A DNA stretch of 64,000 nucleotides from Armatimonas rosea (GCF_014202505.1 NZ_JACHGW010000004.1:248001-312000); one strand, 5' to 3'; shown: positions 17,210-25,481, counted from the stretch's first letter. Notes: a model not told the origin generated them from the sequence alone. Numbers and translations: made by a program.

Positions 17210-17617
17210 TTAGACGGGCAACTCCTGCAGAAGTTCCAGGATTCCTTGCAGATACTCCGTCAACCGGTTGCTGGACTCTCCCTCCGCCAAGCGTCGGCTC
17301 AGCTTCTCAAAGGGACGAACTTCGACACCGCCACTTGCTCTTGGAACCACCACGGTAGACTCGTGCCACGCGGGGGCGAACTGCCAGAGCCCGTCCAAGG
17401 TTCGCACGATCACCTCACCGACATAGCACCCGGCGTAGAAGATAACCAGCTCCCGCTGGGCGTCTGGGAGCAGCGCGTAGTGCTCGTCGGAGCCGGCCAG
17501 CAGGCCGTCCAGCGTCCCGAGGGATGCCTGAGAGTAGTCCAGAAGGAGATTGCTTGCCGCGGCCTGGCGCACCAGAGTCTCGGCGTAGAGCCCCACGGTC
17601 TCGTGATCGAGCCTCAT
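17210..17617 (-). CDS. Hypothetical protein coupled to livF
   Basis: 135 aa; the start overlaps the livF stop by ATGA. It has no signal peptide or membrane helix. A hydrophobic core (RELVIFYAGCYVGEVIVRTL) is followed by a Leu-rich C-terminus. Homology is not recognised. Position as the last gene of the radA-livG-livF run suggests only shared transcription. Confidence 0.65.
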   Translation of the reverse strand: MRLDHETVGLYAETLVRQAAASNLLLDYSQASLGTLDGLLAGSDEHYALLPDAQRELVIFYAGCYVGEVIVRTLDGLWQFAPAWHESTVVVPRASGGVEVRPFEKLSRRLAEGESSNRLTEYLQGILELLQELPV

Positions 17618-18321
17618 TCCCCGAGATAGGCCTTCTTGACCTCAGGGTTGGTCCGCAGCTCGGCCGCAGGTCCCTGGAGCGTGATGCGCCCGGTCTCAAG
17701 GACGTAGCCCCGGTGTGCGACCGCAAGCGCCTTGTTTGCGTTCTGCTCGACGAGAAGAACGGCGACTTTTTGCTCCTGGTTGATGGTGGTGATGATGCGG
17801 AAGATATCCTGGACAATCACTGGGGCAAGCCCCAGCGACGGCTCGTCCATCATGAGGAGCTTGGGCTTGCTCATCAGCGCACGGCCAATCGCCAGCATCT
17901 GCTGCTCGCCGCCGGAGAGTGTCCCCGCACTCTGGGTGAGGCGCTCACGCAGGCGGGGGAAGAGGTTGAGCGCGTACTCGTAGTCCGAGGCGATCCCAGC
18001 CTTGTCTTTGCGCAGGTAGGCCCCCAGCTCCAGGTTCTCTTTCACCGTCATGTTGGCAAAGATCCGCCGCCCCTCCGGGCAGTGTACGAGGCCACGCGAG
18101 ACGATGGAGGCGATTGGCGTCCGGGTGATGTTCTCCCCCAGAAAGGTGACCGAGCCGGTCTTGGGGCGCACCATCCCCGAGGCACTGCGCAGGAGCGTGC
18201 TCTTTCCCGCTCCGTTGGCCCCGATCAGGGTGACAATCTCGCCCTCATCCACCGTGACACTCACGCCGCGCAGGGCATGGATCGCGCCATAGAAGACATC
18301 CAGGTTCTCAAGCTTAAGCAT
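17614..18321 (-). CDS. livF: ABC transporter ATPase, LivF type
   Basis: 235 aa starting MLKLENLDVFYG; longer upstream frames run through livG in another frame and are rejected. Walker A GANGAGKST, signature LSGGEQQMLAIGRAL and Walker B LLMMDEPSLGLAP are intact, and VHCPEGRRIFANMTVKENL is the LivF-specific segment. LivF with LivG powers high-affinity uptake of branched-chain amino acids or related amides. No permease (livH, livM) or binding protein is in the window, so the partners are elsewhere. It overlaps livG by 8 nt. Confidence 0.93.
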   Translation of the reverse strand: MLKLENLDVFYGAIHALRGVSVTVDEGEIVTLIGANGAGKSTLLRSASGMVRPKTGSVTFLGENITRTPIASIVSRGLVHCPEGRRIFANMTVKENLELGAYLRKDKAGIASDYEYALNLFPRLRERLTQSAGTLSGGEQQMLAIGRALMSKPKLLMMDEPSLGLAPVIVQDIFRIITTINQEQKVAVLLVEQNANKALAVAHRGYVLETGRITLQGPAAELRTNPEVKKAYLGE

Positions 18322-19117
18322 CGGCCTTGCCCCCCACATCCCCGAGCCCATCGCCGTCTTCATCGCCGAGGTAGGCCTGAATGACCTTCGGATTGCTCTG
18401 GATCTCCTCGGGCGTCCCATGGGCGATTGGTTGCCCATAGACCAGCACCGTGATGTTCTCACAGACTCCCATCACCACATTCATGTCGTGCTCGATCAGC
18501 AGGATCGTCACTGAGAACTCATCACGGAGCCGCCGGATCAAGTGCATGAGATCGTCGGACTCTTGTGGGTTCATGCCCGCCGCGGGCTCGTCGAGAAGCA
18601 ACAGACGGGGCTTGGTTGCCAGCGCCCGCGCGATCTCGAGGCGGCGCTGGGCACCGTAGGGGAGATTCTTGGCCTGCTCGTCCTTAAAGTTGTAGAGCCC
18701 GAGCAGCTCCAGCAGGTGTCCCGCATCGGCGGTAGCGCTCTTCTCGACTTTCTCAAAGCCAGGTGTGCGGAACACAGTTGCGGCGAGGCCGATCTTCTCC
18801 CGGACAGCGGCGGCGGTGCGGACATTGTCCAGAACCGAGAGCTCGCTAAATAGTCGGATATTCTGAAAGGTCCGGCAGACCCCGCGCTGGGCGATCTCAT
18901 GGGGTTTCTTGCCCGCAATCGAGGCCCCCTCAAAGAGAATATCGCCCTCGGTTGGGGCGTAGACCCCGGTGAGGAGGTTAAAGACCGTGGTCTTCCCTGC
19001 GCCATTGGGGCCGATCAGCCCGGCAAGGGCTCCCTGCTCGATCGTCAGGTTGACCCCGTTGACCGCGGTCAGTCCCCCGAAGCGCTTGATAACATTTTTG
19101 CATTCCAGAAGCGGCAT
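18314..19117 (-). CDS. livG: ABC transporter ATPase, LivG type
   Basis: 267 aa from the ATG at 19117 (a TTG at 19126 is in frame). Walker A GPNGAGKTTVFNLLTG, signature LPYGAQRRLEIARAL, Walker B LLLLDEPAAGMNPQE and the C-terminal extension typical of LivG (VLVYGQPIAHGTPEEIQ) are present. A TATACT box (19128-19133) lies 10 nt before the ATG, so livGF may have a promoter with almost no leader in addition to read-through from radA. Substrate specificity cannot be read from the ATPases. Confidence 0.93.
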   Translation of the reverse strand: MPLLECKNVIKRFGGLTAVNGVNLTIEQGALAGLIGPNGAGKTTVFNLLTGVYAPTEGDILFEGASIAGKKPHEIAQRGVCRTFQNIRLFSELSVLDNVRTAAAVREKIGLAATVFRTPGFEKVEKSATADAGHLLELLGLYNFKDEQAKNLPYGAQRRLEIARALATKPRLLLLDEPAAGMNPQESDDLMHLIRRLRDEFSVTILLIEHDMNVVMGVCENITVLVYGQPIAHGTPEEIQSNPKVIQAYLGDEDGDGLGDVGGKADA

Positions 19118-19144
19118 ACGAGGCAAGAGTATACCACAGCGACA

Positions 19145-19657
19145 CTATTCTTGAGGGACATCGTCGTCGAACAGCCCGTCGGTATCCAGAATATGGGCCG
19201 CGACCTCGGTGGGGAACTCCTGGCGCACCCAGTCCTCGGCGGCGATCACCTCGGCATCGTGCCGTCCCCGCCAGAACACCATCTTCCGGTAGCCACGCCT
19301 CAGGTTTGCGATCTGAGCAGTCTGTTGCTCCCGCAGGATATCCAGCTCATCTTCCAGCCGTGCCACCGCGACATCTTGGGCGTAGAGCCCCTCCAGCCCC
19401 TCCGTGAGCTCGGAGATCAGCCGCTTTGCCGCCTCTTTTTTCTCCGCAGACTCCCCAGACTCGGCCTCGTGACGCTCAAGCCAGCCTCGCAGGTAGGCGA
19501 TCAGAGACTCACCATCACGGCGCGGGTCCCCCCCCATCCGCGTGATAAACGCCGTGAATGCCTGTCGGTCCTCAAAAACTTCGTCCGGGATATCCATCGC
19601 GTGCTCCGTACCTACCGACACTTGGAACTCCCCGACGGTTGCAAAGGTTTTTTTCAC
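19145..19657 (-). CDS. Hypothetical protein downstream of radA
   Basis: 170 aa from a GTG overlapping the radA stop (GTGA). Acidic and helical, with a possible coiled coil around residues 65-125 (EKKEAAKRLISELTEGLEGL and ARLEDELDILREQQTAQIA). No signal peptide and no recognised family. Translational coupling to radA hints at co-expression, not function. Confidence 0.7.
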   Translation of the reverse strand: MKKTFATVGEFQVSVGTEHAMDIPDEVFEDRQAFTAFITRMGGDPRRDGESLIAYLRGWLERHEAESGESAEKKEAAKRLISELTEGLEGLYAQDVAVARLEDELDILREQQTAQIANLRRGYRKMVFWRGRHDAEVIAAEDWVRQEFPTEVAAHILDTDGLFDDDVPQE

Positions 19658-21087
19658 ACGTCGGCTGCGGGCTTCACCGCCGGGTTGGCCTGCGGTGCCA
19701 GCAGAGCCCTCTCAACCGCCTGGCGTACGGTCTCGACACCAAAGAGCTCTAGACCAATCCCCTGCGACTCCCGCCCGATGTTTTTTTGTGGCAAGATCGC
19801 CCCCCCGAAGCCGAGCCCAGCGGCCTCTCGGAGGCGCTTCTCGATCTGCGTGCAGCTGCGCACCTCGCCGGAGAGGCCGATCTCCCCCAGGAAGACATGG
19901 TTGCCCCCCACCGGCCGGTCCAGAAAGCTCCCCGCCACCGCGAGCGCGATCGCCAGGTCCGCCGATGGCTCCTCGACCCGAACGCCACCCGCGACCGAGA
20001 CAAAGACATCCATGTTGGCTAGGGTCAGCCCCAAGCGCTTCTCCAGAACGGCTAGCACCAGCGCCACCCGGTCCCGGTTCACGCCGTTGGTGACCCGCCG
20101 CGGGCTGTTGAGGTAGCTCTGGGCCACGAGCGCCTGCACCTCGACTAACAGCGCCCGAGAGCCCTCCATGGTGGCCGTGACAGTCGAGCCGGGGCTGCCG
20201 ATGGGGCGCTCCGCAAGAAACGCCGCCGACGGATTCTCCACCCCGACCAGCCCCTCGCTGCGCATCTCAAAGATCCCTAGCTCGTCGGTGGAGCCAAAGC
20301 GGTTCTTCACGGCGCGCAGGATGCGGTAGGTCAGGTGGGCGTCGCCCTCAAAGTAGAGCACGGTGTCCACCATGTGCTCCAGGACACGTGGCCCGGCGAT
20401 CGCCCCCTCCTTGGTGACATGCCCCACCAGAAAGATCGGGATGCGCTTGCCCTTTGCCAGCGCCGCGAGAGCACTGGTTGCCGCCCGCACCTGGGAGACC
20501 GTCCCCGGCGCGCTGTCCACATCGGGCGAGATCATGGTCTGGATCGAGTCGATGACCAGGTACTTGGGCTTTAGCTGCTCCACAAAACTGGCGATCACCC
20601 CGATATCGGTCTCCGATGCCAGCAATAAGTCCGAATGCAGCGCCGAGAGCCGCACCGCCCGTAGCTTGATCTGCTCCACCGACTCCTCGCCCGAGATATA
20701 GAGCGTCGTCCCGTACTGCGCCGCAAGATTGCCGCACAGCTGACTCATTAACGTGCTTTTTCCCACCCCTGGTTCCCCCCCAATCAGGGTAAGGGAACCA
20801 GGGACAATCCCTCCGCCGAGGACGCGGTCAAACTCGGCAATGTGGGTGGACTGGCGCTGGCGCTCGCTGATCTCGATCTCGGTGATGGGCCGGGGACGAG
20901 ACTGCGCCGCGCCCATATGAGAGAAGCTCCCTCCACCGGCACGAATCTGCGCTGTGAGCGTCTTGGTCTCGCGGATCGCCTCTTCGACAAGGCTGTTCCA
21001 CTCCCCACAGCTCGGACAGCGCCCGGCCCACTTGGGCTCGACATGAGCGCACTGCTGACAGACAAATCGGGTGGTTGCTTTGGCCAA
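19654..21087 (-). CDS. radA: DNA repair protein RadA
   Basis: About 477 aa. The chosen start is the TTG at 21087 (reading MAKATTRFVCQQC), because family members begin this way and GGAG lies 7 nt upstream; an ATG at 21126 would add a non-family extension. N-terminal C4 zinc finger (FVCQQC, CPSCGEWN), Walker A GGEPGVGKST, the RadA-specific KNRFGSTDELGIFEM and a C-terminal Lon-like domain are all present. RadA/Sms is a hexameric helicase that extends recombination intermediates. The gene directly follows a 34-codon ORF. Confidence 0.96.
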   Translation of the reverse strand: MAKATTRFVCQQCAHVEPKWAGRCPSCGEWNSLVEEAIRETKTLTAQIRAGGGSFSHMGAAQSRPRPITEIEISERQRQSTHIAEFDRVLGGGIVPGSLTLIGGEPGVGKSTLMSQLCGNLAAQYGTTLYISGEESVEQIKLRAVRLSALHSDLLLASETDIGVIASFVEQLKPKYLVIDSIQTMISPDVDSAPGTVSQVRAATSALAALAKGKRIPIFLVGHVTKEGAIAGPRVLEHMVDTVLYFEGDAHLTYRILRAVKNRFGSTDELGIFEMRSEGLVGVENPSAAFLAERPIGSPGSTVTATMEGSRALLVEVQALVAQSYLNSPRRVTNGVNRDRVALVLAVLEKRLGLTLANMDVFVSVAGGVRVEEPSADLAIALAVAGSFLDRPVGGNHVFLGEIGLSGEVRSCTQIEKRLREAAGLGFGGAILPQKNIGRESQGIGLELFGVETVRQAVERALLAPQANPAVKPAADV

Positions 21088-21091
21088 TATC

Positions 21092-21196
21092 CTACTCCAC
21101 CCTAAGCTCAGACCAGGTCGCGACATCAAGGACGCGCTCCAGTACGTTTCGACTCATGAGTTTCTCCAGTAAGTGCTTGGGATGTTTCTGTCCCAT
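21092..21196 (-). CDS. Small ORF (34 aa) immediately upstream of radA
   Basis: ATG at 21196 with GGAGG (21204-21208) at an ideal 7-nt spacing, stronger than any site before radA; the stop TAG ends 4 nt before the radA TTG. The peptide begins MGQKHPKHLLEKLMS and ends in ELRVE, a basic then amphipathic helix. It may be a genuine microprotein or a leader ORF that delivers ribosomes to the weak TTG of radA. No homology recognised. Confidence 0.6.
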   Translation of the reverse strand: MGQKHPKHLLEKLMSRNVLERVLDVATWSELRVE

Positions 21197-21393
21197 CAAA
21201 AGTCCTCCCAAGTCCTCACCTAAAGTTTTGGGGCTGGGGCGGCTGGTAACTCCCTAAGCACTCCGTAAGGCGGAAAGGTGTTGACGCCAAAGACTCGATG
21301 TTTTTGTCGAGGAACTAAAAGCGCTTGGGCACGCTGTAAGTATACGGGAAAACAAACGAAAAGTCCCCGTCCGCAGGTGAGGTGAGGTGGTCT

Positions 21394-21418
21394 TAAAGGA
21401 GAGACAACACTGTCTCCC
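21394..21418 (-). terminator. Probable terminator of PEP-CTERM gene
   Basis: On the minus strand GAGACA-GTGT-TGTCTC forms a stem, extended to 8 bp by G.U and G-C pairs (21399-21418), followed by a short TTT. It lies 19 nt after the PEP-CTERM stop. The rest of 21197-21436 has no gene that I can support. Confidence 0.5.
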
Positions 21419-21436
21419 AGTCGTCAAAAGCTGCGC

Positions 21437-22030
21437 TTAGTGGGACTTACGGCGACGAACAATCGGGACTACCAAAATAGTGGTTCCCAGAAGTGCCAGC
21501 GTTCCTGGCTCAGGAGCAGACGCTCCCACCAGAGAGAGAGTTGTAGCCGTGGTACTGGAGATGCGAGTGGTGATGGGTCCAAAAGCACCATTACTAAAAG
21601 TTGTCGTAACAAGAATGTAGGTAGTGCCCCCAGTAAGAGCGCGGGACATCTGAGAGAGTGCCCCGACCCCGGTGTCATCATCGGCAACGAGTGCATTGGT
21701 AAGCGGACTCGCTGGATTGAAAGAGCCCTGATACAGAACCAGAAACGTATCATCTGCCGTTCCAGGAGATAGCGTTGCCGCTATAGTCTCGAACGTGTAG
21801 GTCTGCGTGGAGTTCGGGATGAACGTGAGAGCTCCGTAGCTAACCGCCGTTCCTACACCACTGAGCCCCGTGGGCGGTGTACCTGTCAGTGGTCGGTTGA
21901 AGGTCGGAGATGCTGCCGAGAGTGTGGTGACGTAGCTATAGGGGGTCGCAACGGTTTGGGCGCGTGCATTGGGTGTGAGGGATGCAAATGCCGCAATACT
22001 TACAAGGAGAGTGAGAGAGCGAGAAAACAT
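21437..22030 (-). CDS. PEP-CTERM exported protein
   Basis: 197 aa; AAGGAG lies 10 nt before the ATG. The signal peptide ends near NARAQ. The mature part is a Ser/Thr-rich beta domain with a repeat-like core (TFIPNSTQTYTFETIAA, FLVLYQGSFNPASPLTNAL), then the sorting signal APEPGTLALLGTTILVV and the tail RRRKSH. It is paralogous along its full length to the gene at 22758-23351. Likely a surface or matrix protein processed by exosortase. Confidence 0.85.
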   Translation of the reverse strand: MFSRSLTLLVSIAAFASLTPNARAQTVATPYSYVTTLSAASPTFNRPLTGTPPTGLSGVGTAVSYGALTFIPNSTQTYTFETIAATLSPGTADDTFLVLYQGSFNPASPLTNALVADDDTGVGALSQMSRALTGGTTYILVTTTFSNGAFGPITTRISSTTATTLSLVGASAPEPGTLALLGTTILVVPIVRRRKSH

Positions 22031-22137
22031 GAGACAAACTCCTTAAGGAAGGGTTAGTTCAGAGATCGGTCTATTCCGATTGCGGTGAGTATGACAGAAG
22101 AAACCTATAAACGCAAACACTATTTAATAAAGCACTA

Positions 22138-22749
22138 CTACCGGTGTAGGCTCTCGGAGATTTGCACGAAGCGGAAACCCCGTCGCCGCAGCAACGCAAC
22201 TATCTCGGGGAGGGCTTCGGGGGAGTGCCAGCCACGGCCGTTCATGTGCTGGATGACGATCGAGCCGGGCTTGGTCTGACGACTGACCTCCCGCAGAATC
22301 TCTTTGGCGGAGCTCTTGGGGTCCGGGTCGCCGGTCTCGACATCCCAGAGAACCGTGGCGAGCCCGTAGCTCTCAGCGACCTTGACCGTGAGGGGGTTCT
22401 GCTCGCCGTAGGGAGGGCGGAACGCCTTGGGCTTGCGCCCGGTGAGCTTCTGGTGCACCGCTAGCGCCTGCTCCAGGTCCGCACGCATCTGCTTCTCGGT
22501 GAGCTTGGGAAAGTGCGGGTGGAGGTAGCTGTGGGTGGCAAGCTCAAAGAGCGGGTCACGCGCAAGGCTTCTTGTGACATCCGCGTGCCACTCCATCCAG
22601 CGCCCCCCGAGAAACAGAGTCGCCGGAACCCGCTCCCGCCGCAGGATCGCGATGATCTCAGGCGCATAGCCTGCCGGTTTGAGGGTCTGGCAGGCATCGA
22701 AGGTGAGCGCGACGACGTTCTCTGTGGTGGGGAGGCGGCGGAGGAGCAT
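22138..22749 (-). CDS. Polysaccharide deacetylase (NodB domain)
   Basis: 203 aa, essentially one NodB domain. Motifs: ALTFDACQT (catalytic-base Asp, with Ala in place of the second Asp), HSYLHPH for metal binding, FRPPYGEQN, LWDVETGDPDP and IVIQHMNG. Family enzymes remove N- or O-acetyl groups from chitin, peptidoglycan or xylan. No signal peptide is seen from this start, so either it is cytoplasmic or export is unusual. A TAAGAT box lies 5 nt before the ATG. Confidence 0.87.
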   Translation of the reverse strand: MLLRRLPTTENVVALTFDACQTLKPAGYAPEIIAILRRERVPATLFLGGRWMEWHADVTRSLARDPLFELATHSYLHPHFPKLTEKQMRADLEQALAVHQKLTGRKPKAFRPPYGEQNPLTVKVAESYGLATVLWDVETGDPDPKSSAKEILREVSRQTKPGSIVIQHMNGRGWHSPEALPEIVALLRRRGFRFVQISESLHR

Positions 22750-22754
22750 GCCCT

Positions 22755-22760
22755 ATCTTA
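22755..22760 (-). promoter_or_regulatory. Leaderless -10 box (TAAGAT) of deacetylase gene
   Basis: TAAGAT lies 5 nt upstream of the ATG at 22749, with no Shine-Dalgarno. It also overlaps the 3' end of the upstream PEP-CTERM-like gene, including its stop. Confidence 0.45.
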
Positions 22761-23351
22761 ACACTTGCGCCAACGAAAGAGCGGAACGGCGGCCAGCCCG
22801 GCGAGAATCAGGACAGAGCCAGGGGCCTCAGGAGTAACGGTGGTCTGTAGCTTGGCACCACCGGGACCACTAATCCGGTTGGTGATCTGGCCCCCCAGCC
22901 GCGGGTCGGATGTCGTGGTCACGAGGGTGTAGCTCGATCCCGCACTAAGGTTGTAGTCGAAGGAAACCAAGTTGTCCGCCAGGCCCCCGCCTCCCGGAGA
23001 GGAGATCGCGTAGAGCGCGTTGACGAGCGACTGGGTCGGGTCGAAGCTCCCTTGGTAGAGCACCAGTGCGGTCGGTATGAAGCCCCCTCTTTGACTGGTA
23101 GTATTGATCGTCTCCAGCGTGTAGAGTCCCGTTGTATCAGGCGTAAAGGTCAGAGAGCGGAACAGAAACTCACTAAGCCCCGAGGCAACGGTGGGAGGCG
23201 CACCATCATCGGGCCGAGCGAAACGCGGGCTCGATAGATCGAGCACCGAGAGATACGTGTACGGAGTCGCGACAACCTGCGCGTGTGCAAGCGCCCCGAA
23301 GGAGAGCGCCGAGAGCACGATGGCAAAACGAGTGATGAAAGAAGTACCCAT
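22758..23351 (-). CDS. PEP-CTERM-like exported protein with altered signal
   Basis: 197 aa, paralogue of 21437-22030. Both begin their mature part with Q-V-ATPY-Y and share LVLYQGSFDPTQSLVNAL. Signal peptide FAIVLSALSFGALAHAQ. The C-terminal anchor is TPEAPGSVLILAGLAAVPLF plus RWRKC: PEAPGS replaces the canonical PEP, and the protein ends in Cys. It could still be an exosortase substrate or have lost recognition. A weak CAGAAT box lies 6 nt before the ATG. Confidence 0.78.
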   Translation of the reverse strand: MGTSFITRFAIVLSALSFGALAHAQVVATPYTYLSVLDLSSPRFARPDDGAPPTVASGLSEFLFRSLTFTPDTTGLYTLETINTTSQRGGFIPTALVLYQGSFDPTQSLVNALYAISSPGGGGLADNLVSFDYNLSAGSSYTLVTTTSDPRLGGQITNRISGPGGAKLQTTVTPEAPGSVLILAGLAAVPLFRWRKC

Positions 23352-23423
23352 GCCCCAATTCTGGGTTCGTGCCGTGGCCGTAACGTGGTCGAGATCTCCC
23401 GTTTTAGCGCTTTTTGTAAAAGT

Positions 23424-24743
23424 TTACTCCGGCTCGGCGCTGCCTTCCAGCACGAGCCCCTTGGTCTGGGGGAACTTCTCGTACCAGAGCGCGAGCACAT
23501 CGCGCAGGTGCTTGGCGTAGCGGTAGTGCGCCCCCGTCCCCGTACGTAGCTCCGCCTCGTAGAGAAACTTATCGGCGGTCGTGGTGTGCTCAAAGGGAAA
23601 CTGCGTCCCCAGAAGCGTCTCGTAGATATAGGCAGGGTCATTTTGGAGCAGGCGTAGCTCTGCCAGCTCGCTTGCCTTCTCGCCCACCTCGGCCCAGTGG
23701 TCCGCATGCGGATGCTCGTCCTGAGCGGCGTAAAACCCAACCGGACGCAGGGGGCAGTACTTCGTTCCCGTGCGGTGTCGGTTCAGGTCGCGAATCTCCG
23801 CAAAGGCAATTCCATCCCAGCCAAAACGCACCGCCGTCCGTCGTAGTCCCTCCCCGATATAGGCGTAGCGGTTGTTGTGAAAGGCAAGATCGGCGGCAAA
23901 GTCGAGCGCCCCCGAGGGCAGCATTACGTCCAGAAACGCTTGGGCCTGGGCTTTCTTCCCGCTGTGCCACTGCGCACTCACTTGCTCCGCAGCCAGCCCG
24001 ACCACGGTATTCTCCAGCTTTCGGGCGTGCTTGATCAGCCGCGGCGCGGAGAGGCCCAGCTCCTCACGGATGCGCTCGCCGCAGCGGACGGCCTCGGGGA
24101 GCGGGTGCGAGAGAAGGTGCTGGCACACACTCACCCAGGCCCGCGCCGACTGGACCAGCATGGCGTTGGTACGCACAGCAACCGGCAGAAAGTAGCGCGC
24201 TCGGTCAAAGGCGAAGTTGCGCCGCATCCGCGCCGCCGCCTTCTCGTTCACCCCCGCCGGAATCCGCACGCGCTCGGGCTCATCGAGTGCCACCTGCTCC
24301 CAGTAGGCAAGCGCCTCCCGGTAGGCCGCAAACGCCGCGCCCATGCGCTCCTGCCACGCGTCGCCGTCGGGGATTCCCAGCTCCTCCGCCGAGAGAAGCC
24401 CCTCCTCATCAAGCTTGATGTAGCGCGTGCTGCTCTCCTGCCCCCCGGCGGTCGGGCTGATGCGGAAGAGCTCGTAGGCAAGCCACATGGAGATGCCGTC
24501 GATAAAGAGCGCCACTGGGGTCATGTCCGCAATACTGGCGTGACCGTAATCAACCATCTTGAAGATGCCATCGACGGACTTATCCAAGTTGTTCGGGTCG
24601 ATCCGCGCTAGGATCGCCTCCAGCCCTTCATTGGAGCGGGAGTAGCGCGCGCCCGTGGCAGCGAGCAGCTCGGGAGTGAGAGCCGGACGACCGGCGGCAT
24701 TGGAGGCTTCGGTGGGCCGAAGCGAAACATTGGTAACACGCAT
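23424..24743 (-). CDS. FAD-dependent thymidylate synthase-like protein, double domain
   Basis: 439 aa, twice the usual ThyX length. The N-terminal half has FRISPTAGGQESSTRYIKL and the C-terminal half EIRDLNRHRTGTKYCPLRP, each resembling the ThyX substrate motif (RHR...S.RY) in degenerate form. ThyX makes dTMP using FAD and methylenetetrahydrofolate. Here the internal duplication and motif drift suggest a ThyX-like protein of altered activity; such proteins exist in Thy1-complementing families. A decayed duplicate of its 5' end lies 290 bp upstream (25036-25233). Confidence 0.75.
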   Translation of the reverse strand: MRVTNVSLRPTEASNAAGRPALTPELLAATGARYSRSNEGLEAILARIDPNNLDKSVDGIFKMVDYGHASIADMTPVALFIDGISMWLAYELFRISPTAGGQESSTRYIKLDEEGLLSAEELGIPDGDAWQERMGAAFAAYREALAYWEQVALDEPERVRIPAGVNEKAAARMRRNFAFDRARYFLPVAVRTNAMLVQSARAWVSVCQHLLSHPLPEAVRCGERIREELGLSAPRLIKHARKLENTVVGLAAEQVSAQWHSGKKAQAQAFLDVMLPSGALDFAADLAFHNNRYAYIGEGLRRTAVRFGWDGIAFAEIRDLNRHRTGTKYCPLRPVGFYAAQDEHPHADHWAEVGEKASELAELRLLQNDPAYIYETLLGTQFPFEHTTTADKFLYEAELRTGTGAHYRYAKHLRDVLALWYEKFPQTKGLVLEGSAEPE

Positions 24744-24769
24744 GAAAAATCGTGCTATAATATCAGAAT

Positions 24770-24797
24770 GCCCCTCTGGTCGCCAAACCAGAGAGGC
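24770..24797. repeat. Inverted repeat, imperfect hairpin
   Basis: CTCTGGT (24774-24780) and ACCAGAG (24787-24793) flank a 6-nt loop, extended outward by GCC/GGC across one mismatch. It lies just upstream of the ThyX-like start on the opposite side of its TATTAT-like promoter sequence. Confidence 0.5.
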
Positions 24798-24904
24798 AAT
24801 TGCTACTTGTTGCTAGTGCTTGATAAATCGCAGGACCGACTCAACGATCTTTACGATTGACGCGAGCACTCCCAAGACAGTAGCAGACGATTGAAGCCAA
24901 CGCT

Positions 24905-24979
24905 TCAGTTTACTGTTGAAAGAGCGGGTATCTGATTGAGCTTGCCGGCATGGATCAGATACCCTTTCCGTTTATTCAT
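24905..24979 (-). CDS. Candidate 24-aa ORF
   Basis: Begins MNKRKGYLIHAGKL; GAAGAGGAAG lies 4-5 nt before the ATG. The coding part contains both arms of the 24926-24964 inverted repeat. An overlapping frame without a standard start encodes a hydrophobic amphipathic tail (LQSSATVLGVLASIVKIV), so a frameshifted older gene is also possible. Evidence for expression is only the ribosome-binding site. Confidence 0.3.
   Translation of the reverse strand: MNKRKGYLIHAGKLNQIPALSTVN
24926..24964. repeat. Perfect 11-bp inverted repeat
   Basis: GGGTATCTGAT (24926-24936) and ATCAGATACCC (24954-24964) are exact complements around a 17-nt loop. No T-run follows. It could be a stem of a small RNA or an operator. 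Confidence 0.5.
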
Positions 24980-25035
24980 TTTTCTTCCTCTTCGGTGATG
25001 TCACCGATTTAGTTTTTAATTGCCATACGCATCCC

Positions 25036-25233
25036 TCAACCTCCCCACAGGTAACCACCAGATAATGGTGCAACCTGGGTGACACGCACAACGGGAGATT
25101 GTATCGCCTCCAACCCTTCATTCGTGCGAGAGTATCGCGTGCCTGTCGGGGCGAACTGCTCCGACGAGAGGGCAAGACTACCGGCACCATTGGAGGCTTC
25201 GGTGGGCCGCAGAGCGACCTGGGTAACACGCAT
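25036..25233 (-). pseudogene. Decayed 5' duplicate of the ThyX-like gene
   Basis: From the ATG at 25233 the frame reads MRVTQVALRPTEASNGAG and later TRYSRTNEGLEAI, nearly matching the first 45 residues of the intact gene at 23424-24743. It then breaks after EAIQSP and repeats a start-like VVRVTQVAP before a stop. Only about a tenth of the gene is left. The region around its start codon is duplicated again at 25070-25106, so two rounds of duplication are visible. Confidence 0.8.
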
Positions 25234-25481
25234 AACGGGCCTATTATATCGGCACAGAAATCGTGCGGCTATCATTCAGCATGATCGAAAAATGTCCCGC
25301 GAGCCGGGATGGAAATCATCCGGCTATGGGGCCTTCGGCCACCTCCTCGTGCCTCATCGGTACACTCTTGTTCCGAACGAAGCGAGGCGGCGCAACGCGC
25401 CCTACAGCAGGACGTTTACCGTCCCTGGGGACAAAAAATGTATGTTACAATCGTGACTACCCAGCCACCAAGGAGCCACCG

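Larger units (their letters stand above)
24744..25035. other. Non-coding or small-ORF region with inverted repeats
   Basis: About 290 bp, lower in G+C than its surroundings. It holds three inverted repeats: 24770-24797, 24926-24964 and the short palindrome CGGTGATGTCACCG (24993-25006). One small ORF with a ribosome-binding site is listed separately. It separates the ThyX-like gene from its decayed duplicate and could be a remnant of an inserted element. No transposase is detectable. Confidence 0.45.

Noticed and set aside
17524-18384. Plus-strand ORF of 286 codons across livF
   Set aside because: Antisense to livF with intact ATPase motifs; no ribosome-binding site and no homology.
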